Part shown: one piece after another, positions 49,189-57,491 of the stretch | Layout: each line of letters opens with the position of its first letter | How positions within the stretch are numbered: the stretch's first letter is position 1 | NCBI GenBank assembly: GCA_017858735.1 | Contig: JAFMBH010000015.1 | Coordinates: 1-59,248 of the forward strand | Source: Bacteroidota bacterium | Lineage (GTDB): Bacteria > Bacteroidota > Bacteroidia > Chitinophagales > Saprospiraceae | Direction of reading: 5' to 3' | DNA: 59,248 nucleotides | Notes under the pieces: generated by a model | Seen by the model: only the letters and a program-made list of their open reading frames with translations | What the model was told of the DNA's origin: nothing | The model's database searches: none | Position numbers and translations under genes: made by a program

Positions 49189-50487
49189 ATGAAAATAAAT
49201 GTAGTTTTTACCCTGATTTTCACTTTGGCTTTAACCCATTCTTTTGGGCAGGTAAAAAAATCAACAAAGGGTACTTTCGCTTTAACCAATGCTACCATAG
49301 AGACCGTAACTAAAGGAACTATCTCAGGTACATTAATCATAAGTGAGGGTAAAATAACAGCGCTTGGTTCCAATGTAACTATTCCTTCTGGCGCAAATGT
49401 CATCGATTGTAAGGGAATGTTTATTTATCCGGGCATGATTGACGGAGGTACTGAACTGGGGATAGTTGAGGTTTCGTCTATTTCTTTGACGGATGATTCT
49501 GACGAACTAGGTGAATTAACCCCGCACATGGAAGCCATTTCTGCTTTCAATACCAGTGCCACAGCTGTTTCGGTAACGAGAGTAGATGGTATTACCACCA
49601 CCTTGGTCGTTCCTCAGGGAGGTCTTTTTCCAGGGACAGCCTCGCTGGTAAATTTGGTTGGCTATACACCTGACCAAATTTATGCTGGTTTTAAAGGCGT
49701 TGTTTTAAATTTCCCTGGTGCAGGTCGTCGTGGGTTTTGGGACAGAAGAACAGACGAAGAGTTGAAAAAGGAGGAAGAAAAAGCCCTTAAACAACTAAAT
49801 GATGTTTGGACAGAAGCTTTATATTATGTACAAGTGACTGATGCTGCAGCAAAAGATCCTTCCATTAAAGTGGCTTCTAATCCGGAAATGGCTCGTATTG
49901 CTGAGGTTATCAGAGGAAAAATGACCCTACTTATAGAAACAAATAAAGCATCTGATATTGAGGCTGCTATCAAGTGGGCGCAAGACAAAAAGGTGGCTAA
50001 AGTGGTTCTTACCGGCGTTGCTGAAGGTTGGAGAGTCGCTGATAAAATCGCAAAATCAGGTTTTCCTGTTATTACAGGTCCTATCATTGCGTTGCCTACC
50101 AGAGAATCTGATAATTATGACAAGGCCTATGCTAATCCGGGTATCATGTCGAAAGCTGGGGTTAAAGTAGCCATTCGTACCAATGATCAGGAAAATGTCA
50201 GAAACTTACCATTTCATGCTGGCTTTGCCGCGGCCTACGGAATGAGTAAAGAAGATGCATTGAAATCTGTAACCATCGTTCCCGCTGAAATTTTTGGCGT
50301 TGCCGATAAATTAGGTTCGCTGGAAGTTGGAAAACTAGCCAGTATCATGGTTACTACAGGTGATCCCCTAGAGCCAAAAACACAAATTAAATATCTTTTT
50401 ATAGACGGTTGGATTGTTCCTCTGGATAGCAGACACATTCAGCTATATGAAGAATTTTTGAATCGTTCTCCAGGTCTTAAAAAATAA
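49189..50487 (+). CDS. Secreted amidohydrolase-fold protein without metal ligands (third of three)
   Basis: A 432-residue exported protein (signal MKINVVFTLIFTLALTHSFG). The fold is clearly the same (FALTNATIETVTKGTISGTL, YPGMIDGGTELGIVEV, KLGSLEVGKLASIMVTTGDP), yet every metal position seen in the middle gene is changed: DAHSH is DGGTE, IHCHS is IETNK, FQHTNE is LTGVAE and INSDSE is IRTNDQ. It is therefore probably a pseudoenzyme or uses another chemistry. An acidic segment (SLTDDSDELGELTPHMEA) near residue 100 is conserved in this subgroup. The NlpC/P60 gene begins 2 bases after its stop. Confidence 0.9.
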   Translation: MKINVVFTLIFTLALTHSFGQVKKSTKGTFALTNATIETVTKGTISGTLIISEGKITALGSNVTIPSGANVIDCKGMFIYPGMIDGGTELGIVEVSSISLTDDSDELGELTPHMEAISAFNTSATAVSVTRVDGITTTLVVPQGGLFPGTASLVNLVGYTPDQIYAGFKGVVLNFPGAGRRGFWDRRTDEELKKEEEKALKQLNDVWTEALYYVQVTDAAAKDPSIKVASNPEMARIAEVIRGKMTLLIETNKASDIEAAIKWAQDKKVAKVVLTGVAEGWRVADKIAKSGFPVITGPIIALPTRESDNYDKAYANPGIMSKAGVKVAIRTNDQENVRNLPFHAGFAAAYGMSKEDALKSVTIVPAEIFGVADKLGSLEVGKLASIMVTTGDPLEPKTQIKYLFIDGWIVPLDSRHIQLYEEFLNRSPGLKK

Positions 50488-50489
50488 TA

Positions 50490-51164
50490 ATGTCCTTATT
50501 TAAGGAATATAATAATGACTTGTTTTTTTTCGCCCGCGTTCCGTTTCTAAAAGAAATTGGAACGTGGGTGATTTTTGTTTTTAGCCTAACTTCTTGTAGT
50601 CTGTTTAAGCCCGTTGTTACCTCTCCTTCTACATTAAATGAAGAGGTTTTTTTAAATGAGAGGGATGTAGAAGAGGTTCCAGCCGAAAAAGGAAAAGATA
50701 AGATAAATATTATTCCTTATTGGAAAAAAAAAGTCGACGATTTTCCCTCTAAAAATAAGGCCTCAGCTAATTTGACCCTAAGACATAATGTTATTGCGGA
50801 GGCAGAAAAATATGTTGGCATTCCATACACCTGGGCAGGTAAATCGCCGGAAACTGGTTTTGATTGTTCTGGCTTCACTTCTTATGTATTGCGCAAGTTT
50901 GATTATAATATTTCGCCGTCCTCGAAAGATCAAGCGAAATTGGGGGTGCCCAAAGCATTAGAGGATAGTAATCCGGGTGATTTAATCATCTTTAGGAATG
51001 ACAAAAATGAGGTTTTTCACGTATCATTTATAACAGACATCCAGCCTCAGGTCATTGAGGTTATCCATAGTGTGAATGGGGGTGTTAAAAAGGAAAATTT
51101 ATTTAACAACACTTGGTGGATGAATAAAAAAATGGAGATACGGTCTATTTTGCCATCACCCTGA
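50490..51164 (+). CDS. NlpC/P60 (C40) lipoprotein peptidase
   Basis: A 224-residue lipoprotein. The signal ends in the lipobox VFSLTSCSLF, cysteine near residue 36. The C-terminal NlpC/P60 domain begins with EAEKYVGIPYTWAGKSPETG, followed by the catalytic cysteine in FDCSGFTSYVLRKF near residue 131, DSNPGDLIIF near 168 and the histidine of FHVSFITD near 180. These enzymes cut peptidoglycan stem peptides, as in the Spr/MepS group. The start lies 2 bases after the third amidohydrolase, so the four genes 45967-51164 form one operon. It converges on trhO with a 2-base gap. Confidence 0.92.
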   Translation: MSLFKEYNNDLFFFARVPFLKEIGTWVIFVFSLTSCSLFKPVVTSPSTLNEEVFLNERDVEEVPAEKGKDKINIIPYWKKKVDDFPSKNKASANLTLRHNVIAEAEKYVGIPYTWAGKSPETGFDCSGFTSYVLRKFDYNISPSSKDQAKLGVPKALEDSNPGDLIIFRNDKNEVFHVSFITDIQPQVIEVIHSVNGGVKKENLFNNTWWMNKKMEIRSILPSP

Positions 51165-51166
51165 TT

Positions 51167-52204
51167 TCAACTCAGTTCTCCCATCCTAAGTGCTTTATAT
51201 CGGCCTTTTCCAAATTTTGTTCCATTGAAAATGATATGAGGTTTTTGAATTTCTCTTTCCATTTCGGGTAATTCATTAAACTCCTTGCATACCTGAGAAC
51301 AGCAAGCCTGATATTTTGTGGCACAAGCTTCACACTGAATGAAGAGAACATGGCAAGCTGCGTTGGCACAATTTTTATGAATATCGCAGGGTGTTCCGCA
51401 TTGATGGCATTTTGAAATAACATCATCAGAAATCCGTTCACCCAATCGTTCATCGAAAACAAAATTTTTGCCTATAAATTTATTGGGCAAATTTTGTTCT
51501 TCACATTGTCTGGTATATTCTATAATTCCGCCATCAATCATATAAACATGTTCAAATCCTTTATGGAGATAATAGGCACTCGCTTTTTCACATCGAATAC
51601 CGCCGGTGCAATACATGACAATATTTTCTTTTTTCTTATCGGTCAACAGATCCTCTACCAGGGGTAGGGCCTCTCTAAAGGTCTCAACATCAGGACAAAT
51701 CGCATTTTCATAATGACCCACTTCGCTTTCGTAGTGGTTACGCATGTCGACCACAATGGTGTAAGGTTTATCGAGTAAGGCATTAACTTCGGGGGCAGAA
51801 AGATGTTTTCCTCTTTTAGTTACATCAAAGGTGGAATCATCTAATCCATCAGCTACGATCTTATTTCTTAATTTAATATTTAATTTAAAGAAAGATTTTC
51901 CATTATCATCTACCGCAATATTCAAACGACAACCGTTTAGCCAGGGAATGCTATACAGGTAATTTTTAAAATCATCGAAAGTGTCAGTAAGGACTGAAAT
52001 CTGACCATTAATCCCTTCTGAGGCTATATAAATGCGACCAAATACCCCTAAACCATCTAGTCCTGCATATAATTCATCTCTGAAAGCAGCGGGATCACTC
52101 AGTTGATGGTATCTATAAAAAGAGAGCGTAGTTCTTGGTTCAATACTTTCTTCCAGCTTCTTTTTTAATTCAACCCTATTAACGCGATTATACAGTCTTT
52201 TCAT
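51167..52204 (-). CDS. trhO: tRNA uridine(34) hydroxylase (rhodanese-type)
   Basis: A 345-residue cytoplasmic enzyme of the YceA/TrhO family, which makes 5-hydroxyuridine at wobble position 34 of tRNAs. The N-terminal acylphosphatase-like domain (GRIYIASEGINGQISVLTDT near residue 56) is followed by a rhodanese domain with the active-site cysteine in IVMYCTGGIRCEKASAYYLH near residue 197. The C terminus is cysteine-rich (CHQCGTPCDIHKNCANAAC, then QCEACATKYQACCSQVCKEF), probably binding zinc, as in the longer members of the family. Length and start are typical. Confidence 0.94.
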   Translation of the reverse strand: MKRLYNRVNRVELKKKLEESIEPRTTLSFYRYHQLSDPAAFRDELYAGLDGLGVFGRIYIASEGINGQISVLTDTFDDFKNYLYSIPWLNGCRLNIAVDDNGKSFFKLNIKLRNKIVADGLDDSTFDVTKRGKHLSAPEVNALLDKPYTIVVDMRNHYESEVGHYENAICPDVETFREALPLVEDLLTDKKKENIVMYCTGGIRCEKASAYYLHKGFEHVYMIDGGIIEYTRQCEEQNLPNKFIGKNFVFDERLGERISDDVISKCHQCGTPCDIHKNCANAACHVLFIQCEACATKYQACCSQVCKEFNELPEMEREIQKPHIIFNGTKFGKGRYKALRMGELS

Positions 52205-52231
52205 AACGTTTAAAGATAAATGGGCTGCAAT

Positions 52232-53989
52232 TTACCTATTTTGATTAATCCAAAGAATGCCTTTTATCATCTTTTCTTTATTTGAGAGGGTGTAGATATA
52301 CATTCCATTTTGCAAAGAAGGCAAATTTATCGACGAATTTGATTGATCCACTTGGTTGTTCATAATTTCACGTCCATACATATCAAATAGCGTCAAAGTA
52401 AAAATTTCCTTTCCAAATGCAGTAGAAATATAAAGTTGTTGATGACCCGCCAGGGGATAAATCTGAATCGTTGGGTCAACAGATTCATTCATGGAGGTAA
52501 CAGAAAGTGCTTTTTTCACTGCGGCAAGGGCATCAACTCTGCCATATCCATACACAGGGTTAGGATAACTACCTCCACTTATATTGGAACAAATTTGGGA
52601 ACTGTAAAAGGGAAGTGAGGTTTCCCGAATGATTTGCTCCACCTTGTCAATCTGACCTACCAAGGATGGGTTAGCTGAAAAAAGAAGTGCTGCCAGTCCT
52701 GCAACATGCGGTCCAGCCATACTTGTTCCACTTAAAATACCATATCTTTTTCCTGGTAAAGCCGATTTTATACTTACACCCGGAGCCGATACATCGGGTT
52801 TAATTACTTTTTTACCTAAAATAAGTGCAGGGCCCCGCGAAGAAAAAGTAGCAATGCTATCATTGGAACGGGTAGCGCCAACGGAAAATGCACCGCTCAC
52901 GGTAACAGGTATTTCTTCCATTGTTTCGCAGCTACCTCCATCATTTCCAGCGGAAACAACCACCATAATGCCCGCTTTTCGCAATAAAGAAATGGCTTTT
53001 TCGAAAAGTTCAATATGATTATTTAAACATCCCTCCATGGTCGGACATGACCAGGAGTTATTGATTACATGAGGTGCTAATAAAGGATTAGGATTTTTTC
53101 CAGATAAATCTCTGGGGGCTAAAAACCAATCAAAACAAGCGAGATAGGAAAATGGATTACCGTATCCGCGATCCATATTTCGTGCTCCTATCCAGGTTGC
53201 GCCTGGAGCAACACCTATGGAAGTACCTGAAAGGTTCTTTCCCACCATCGTTCCCATGGTGTGGGTTCCGTGAACATCGTCATCGCAAGGTATTTTGATA
53301 GAATAACCACAAGGATTTATTGTGTCTTTATTTAGGGGAGATGCCTTGTCAATGGCATCAAACCAATGATAATCATGTTTAACGATTTCTTTTGAACTCC
53401 CCCGATAGGCACTTACAAGATCAGGATGTGTCCAATCATAACCCGTGTCTTGCCCGGCGATGACGATACCCTTTCCTGTTATCCCCATGGCCCAAACGGC
53501 GGGGGCCTTTATTTTTTCAATACCCCATTCTGATGCGCTTCTCAAAGATTGATTTTCCATAGAACGCTGGTATGGAGTTACAAAAATTTCTGGATTATCA
53601 TATATAAAGACAATGTCAGATCTTTTTGCCAAATAGGTAATTTGCTCTTTTGAGAGGGTAACCAAGAGGGCATTTACCAGCATATTTGATTTAAAGGAAA
53701 TGCCTTTGTCGGTTAACCATTTTTGAACGGCATATTGGGAAATACGGCTGTTTTCCTGAAGCGCTTTAAAAATAAAAGAGCCCTTCTGGCTTTTATCCCA
53801 AGAAGACTTGTATGAGGAAAGGTCCATCTTTTGGTCGTGAACCTGAATAATTACTTCTGTTTTTTCTTTTTTCGACCATTCTTTCTTCAAACCTTCACTC
53901 AATTTGTAAAAGTTATTTGAAGGTTGAGAAAAAAGAAAAGAGCAATAAATAGGGAATATTAAAAGTAAAATAACCTTGTTATGTGCCAT
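52232..53989 (-). CDS. S8 subtilisin-like protease with T9SS sorting domain
   Basis: A 585-residue secreted serine protease. Signal peptide MAHNKVILLLIFPIYCSFLF, then a propeptide (inhibitor I9-like) to about residue 150. The catalytic set is complete: Asp in IAGQDTGYDWTHPDL near residue 180, His in DDVHGTHTMGTMVG near 238, oxyanion Asn in VVSAGNDGGS near 346 and Ser in SGTSMAGPHVAGLAAL near 426. The last 80 residues are a type A T9SS sorting domain (LTLFDMYGREIMNNQVDQ, SLQNGMYIYTLSNKEKMIKG), so it is a likely client of the gldKLMN system in this window. It sits 27 bases upstream of trhO in transcription. Confidence 0.94.
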   Translation of the reverse strand: MAHNKVILLLIFPIYCSFLFSQPSNNFYKLSEGLKKEWSKKEKTEVIIQVHDQKMDLSSYKSSWDKSQKGSFIFKALQENSRISQYAVQKWLTDKGISFKSNMLVNALLVTLSKEQITYLAKRSDIVFIYDNPEIFVTPYQRSMENQSLRSASEWGIEKIKAPAVWAMGITGKGIVIAGQDTGYDWTHPDLVSAYRGSSKEIVKHDYHWFDAIDKASPLNKDTINPCGYSIKIPCDDDVHGTHTMGTMVGKNLSGTSIGVAPGATWIGARNMDRGYGNPFSYLACFDWFLAPRDLSGKNPNPLLAPHVINNSWSCPTMEGCLNNHIELFEKAISLLRKAGIMVVVSAGNDGGSCETMEEIPVTVSGAFSVGATRSNDSIATFSSRGPALILGKKVIKPDVSAPGVSIKSALPGKRYGILSGTSMAGPHVAGLAALLFSANPSLVGQIDKVEQIIRETSLPFYSSQICSNISGGSYPNPVYGYGRVDALAAVKKALSVTSMNESVDPTIQIYPLAGHQQLYISTAFGKEIFTLTLFDMYGREIMNNQVDQSNSSINLPSLQNGMYIYTLSNKEKMIKGILWINQNR

Positions 53990-54055
53990 AAAATCAATTT
54001 TGAGGCAATTTGCATTGTTTTATTTTATTTTTTATGATTATTTAACATAAATAAA

Positions 54056-54086
54056 TTGCAGTTTCGAATAAAATAATACATATTTG
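54056..54086 (+). promoter_or_regulatory. Candidate promoter before the GNAT-like gene
   Basis: TTG (54056-54058), a 20-base spacer and CATATTTG (54079-54086), one mismatch from TAnnTTTG, lie 67 bases before the ATG at 54154. Confidence 0.4.
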
Positions 54087-54153
54087 TAGTAAGAGCTTTA
54101 AAAAAATCTATTAACGACTGATTTTCAGTCACAGAGAGGCAAACACACACATT

Positions 54154-54615
54154 ATGAACCCATCCATTACGGTTTACAATGCTTTCACAGGTATGTCCAT
54201 ATCTGAGAGGCAACAACTCCTTCTTTTTATGAAGGCACACGTCGGTGAAAACGGCGAAACCCCCTATGATTTAGCATTAGATTATGCACTAAAATTGATT
54301 CCTTCTTTCGGCGGATTTGTATTAGTTGCCTATCAGGACATTTTCCCCATTGGATGTCTTATAGTCAATAAAACAGGCATGGAAGGTTTTGGTCCGGGTC
54401 ATATCATTTCTATTGCCTATCAGCACCCACAGTTTATGACCTATCCTGAAATTATGGATCTGCTAATTTCCAGAGCTATGGAATTTACGGGTGGGGACAT
54501 CAGCTATTATCTCAGACCTAACGGCATGCAAGCGGAATTTATTCATCAATTCAAAGAAGCAATAAATCAGGTGCATTTTAAAAAATTGAAGACAGTGGTA
54601 ACTGCTATAGCTTAA
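54154..54615 (+). CDS. Small GNAT-like protein, probably degenerate
   Basis: A 153-residue cytoplasmic protein. FGGFVLVAYQDIFPIGCLIV near residue 49, NKTGMEGFGPGHIISIAYQH near 70 and MDLLISRAMEFTGGDISYYL near 107 follow the strand order of GNAT acetyltransferases. However, the acetyl-CoA pyrophosphate loop, normally R/Q-x-x-G-x-G/A, reads HPQFMTYPE, so acetyl transfer is doubtful. The N terminus (MNPSITVYNAFTGMSISERQ) is helical. It is monocistronic with a plausible promoter. The assignment rests on pattern only. Confidence 0.55.
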   Translation: MNPSITVYNAFTGMSISERQQLLLFMKAHVGENGETPYDLALDYALKLIPSFGGFVLVAYQDIFPIGCLIVNKTGMEGFGPGHIISIAYQHPQFMTYPEIMDLLISRAMEFTGGDISYYLRPNGMQAEFIHQFKEAINQVHFKKLKTVVTAIA

Positions 54616-54692
54616 AAAAGGCGATGGTTTTGGTCATCCTTCATTTTATCCCATTAATTTAAAAAAAATATACGACATTTGCAAGAAAAAAA

Positions 54693-56471
54693 TTGACTAA
54701 AAAGCCTTCTTCAAACCATTTAGATGCACAACTGTTAAAACGTGTTTTAGCGGAGGCAGCGCCTTATAAATCATTGTTGTTAAGTACTACTTTAATGGCT
54801 ATTTTGCTGGCACCCCTGGCAACAATACGTCCCTGGCTTGTGCAGAAAATGGTTGATGAGCATATTGTTTATTCCGATGTTGAGGGTTTGCTTAAACTGT
54901 CCGTAATCTTTATTATAGTTTTATTTTTACATGCTTTTTTGACTTATCTCTTCACCTATTTGAGCGGGGTTCTAGGACAAGCGGTGGTTAGAGATTTACG
55001 AATAAAGATTTTCAATCATATAAATAGATTCAATCTTTCTTATTTTGATAAAACACCTATTGGAACTTCAACCACCCGCACAATTAATGATGTTGAAACC
55101 ATAAATACCGTTTTTTCCCAAGGGGTCATTACTATTATTGCAGATATCTTAACGTTGATTGTAGTTTTAACCATAATGTTTATAACTAGTTGGGAATTAA
55201 CGCTAATAGCGCTTACTACTTCTCCATTTTTAGTCATTGCCAGTTACATATTTAAAGAGAAAGTAAAAACGTCCTTTCAATCAGTCAGAACGGAAATTTC
55301 AAGAATGAATGCTTTTTTGCAAGAGCAAATTTCAGGTATGCGCTTAGTACAAATTTTCCATATCGAAAAATTGTCAATGCGTCGTTTTAAAACGATAAAC
55401 AGGGAATATACTAAGGCAAATTTGGATTCGGTATTGTATTATGCAGTTTTTTATCCAGTCGTAGAAATTATATCTGCTGCCTCGCTGGGATTAATGGTAT
55501 GGTGGGGAGCAAAAGGAGTCATTGGAGAAAGTGTGTCAATGGGGGCATTAATCGCATTTCCCATTTATTTAAATATGTTATTTAATCCTATTAGGATATT
55601 AGCTGATAAATTCAATACGCTACAAATGGGGTTAGTGGCCTCTGACAGGGTCTTTGCTTTGCTGGACAATCAAGCAGAACAAGAGGTAACGGGGCATCTG
55701 AAACCTGAAAAACTAAGAGGGGAGGTTGTTTTCAAACAGGTTAATTTTGCCTATCAGGGAGAAGATTGGGTATTGAAAAATGTTGATTTTCAAATTAAGC
55801 CGGGAGAAACTTTGGCTATTGTAGGGGCAACGGGTTCGGGAAAAACGAGTATAATCAGTCTAATAAATAGGTTTTATACGCATCAGTCCGGCCTCATTTC
55901 TATAGATGGAACAGATATAAAGGATTTTAATTTACAGGCGCTTCGTCATAAAATGGCATTGGTCCTTCAGGATGTTTTTCTGTTTTCAGGTTCTGTTTTT
56001 GAAAATATTACGCTGCGGGATGAGTCGATAAGTAGAGAAAAAGTCCTCTCAGCAGCTAAAATGATAGGTGCACATGAATTTATTGAAAAACTTCCAGGCG
56101 GTTACAATTATCAGGTGATGGAGAGAGGGGCAACCCTTTCTATGGGACAACGACAGCTCATTTCATTTGTTAGGGCGCTTGTTTTTGAACCTGATATCTT
56201 AATTTTAGATGAGGCTACTTCCTCCATAGATCCGGCCTCGGAATCGGTCATTCAGAAAGCTATTGAAACATTAATTGCTCAAAGAACCTCTATCATAATA
56301 GCACATAGATTATCAACCATAATGCATGCTCATAAAATTTTGGTTATGCAAAGAGGGGAGGTGATGGAATCGGGTTCACCAGAAAATTTACTAAAAAACG
56401 AAGAGGGACTTTTCAGAAAATTACACGATATGCAATTTATTCAAATTGAGTCTATGGTGACATCCACTTAA
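54693..56471 (+). CDS. ABC exporter (fused permease and ATPase)
   Basis: A 592-residue half-transporter of the MsbA/multidrug type, working as a homodimer or heterodimer. Six membrane helices lie in residues 20-310 (LLLSTTLMAILLAPLATIRP, LSVIFIIVLFLHAFLTYLFT). The nucleotide-binding domain has Walker A AIVGATGSGKTSIISL near residue 382, Q-loop LVLQDVFLFSG, signature LSMGQRQLI near 487 (Met for the usual Gly), Walker B LILDEATSSIDP and switch HRLST. Translation appears to start at a TTG at 54693, only about 10 bases after a TTTGC motif; no in-frame ATG occurs before the first membrane helix. Substrate lipid, glycan or drug is unknown. Confidence 0.93.
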   Translation: MTKKPSSNHLDAQLLKRVLAEAAPYKSLLLSTTLMAILLAPLATIRPWLVQKMVDEHIVYSDVEGLLKLSVIFIIVLFLHAFLTYLFTYLSGVLGQAVVRDLRIKIFNHINRFNLSYFDKTPIGTSTTRTINDVETINTVFSQGVITIIADILTLIVVLTIMFITSWELTLIALTTSPFLVIASYIFKEKVKTSFQSVRTEISRMNAFLQEQISGMRLVQIFHIEKLSMRRFKTINREYTKANLDSVLYYAVFYPVVEIISAASLGLMVWWGAKGVIGESVSMGALIAFPIYLNMLFNPIRILADKFNTLQMGLVASDRVFALLDNQAEQEVTGHLKPEKLRGEVVFKQVNFAYQGEDWVLKNVDFQIKPGETLAIVGATGSGKTSIISLINRFYTHQSGLISIDGTDIKDFNLQALRHKMALVLQDVFLFSGSVFENITLRDESISREKVLSAAKMIGAHEFIEKLPGGYNYQVMERGATLSMGQRQLISFVRALVFEPDILILDEATSSIDPASESVIQKAIETLIAQRTSIIIAHRLSTIMHAHKILVMQRGEVMESGSPENLLKNEEGLFRKLHDMQFIQIESMVTST

Positions 56472-56574
56472 TTTCTTAAAATGATTCATATATCGATAAA
56501 ATGAGCATGTTTATATTTTTTTTAATTATTCATTGCCATTTCTTTTTTAAATTACCATTTAAAATAAAATTTTC

Positions 56575-57486
56575 ATGACACAGATTATATTAGACCTGCA
56601 AGAGGTAGTTAAAGATTACGATAAAAAACGGGCTGTTGATAAAGTGAGTTTTCAACTGCCTAAAGGAGCTATTTTTGGATTGTTAGGTCCCAATGGTGCA
56701 GGTAAAACATCTCTCATTAGAATTATTACTTCTATCACCAGAGCTGATGCCGGGGTTGTTCTTTTTAATGGCGAGCCTCTTCAGGAAAAACACAGTGAAA
56801 GAATGGGTTATATGCCTGAGGAGCGAGGCTTGTACAAAAAAATGAAAATAGGTGATCATCTGCTCTATCTTGCCCAGCTCAAGGGGCTTTCCTATAAGGA
56901 AGCAAAAACTCAGCTAACTTACTGGATGGAGAAATTTGAAATTATGGATTGGTGGCCCAAAAAAATTGAGGAATTGTCCAAGGGCATGCAGCAAAAAATT
57001 CAATTTATTGTAACCATTCTCCATAAACCAGACTTAATTATTCTGGATGAGCCTTTTTCTGGCCTCGATCCTATTAACGCAAATCTTATCAAAGATGAAA
57101 TTTTAAATCTTAATAAAAATGGGGCTACCCTCATTTTTTCTACCCATCGAATGGAACAGGTTGAGGAGATTTGCGAAGAAATTGTTCTTATAAACAATGG
57201 AGCAAACGTTCTTCAAGGTAAGGTAAAGGATATTAAAAATAGTTATAAGGAAAATCTGTTTAACGTTGACTTTAGTACGCCAACGCAAGTTGTTTTACCA
57301 GAAGAGTATGCTTTAAAACAAATAAATGATTTTAAGATTCAAGTTAAACTGGGGGAAAACCAATCAAGCAATGCCCTTTTGCAACATTTATTGAATCAAA
57401 ATTTAAATATTTCGGGATTCAATGAAATATTACCTTCTCTCAACGAAATATTTATTCGTCGGGTGGGGCAATCAAATAGTTTCTAA
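56575..57486 (+). CDS. ABC transporter ATP-binding protein (NatA/DUF4162 type)
   Basis: A 303-residue cytoplasmic ATPase of an ABC-2-type exporter. Walker A LLGPNGAGKTSLIRI near residue 39, EERGLYKKMKIGDHL (the typical ERGLY element of this subgroup) near 80, signature ELSKGMQQKIQF near 135, Walker B LIILDEPFSGLDPI near 155 and switch STHRMEQ. A C-terminal DUF4162 domain follows from about residue 215. The permease gene normally lies next to it, but here the next gene, 5 bases on, is a lyase-like protein, so the partner must be encoded elsewhere. Confidence 0.92.
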   Translation: MTQIILDLQEVVKDYDKKRAVDKVSFQLPKGAIFGLLGPNGAGKTSLIRIITSITRADAGVVLFNGEPLQEKHSERMGYMPEERGLYKKMKIGDHLLYLAQLKGLSYKEAKTQLTYWMEKFEIMDWWPKKIEELSKGMQQKIQFIVTILHKPDLIILDEPFSGLDPINANLIKDEILNLNKNGATLIFSTHRMEQVEEICEEIVLINNGANVLQGKVKDIKNSYKENLFNVDFSTPTQVVLPEEYALKQINDFKIQVKLGENQSSNALLQHLLNQNLNISGFNEILPSLNEIFIRRVGQSNSF

Positions 57487-57491
57487 TAAAG

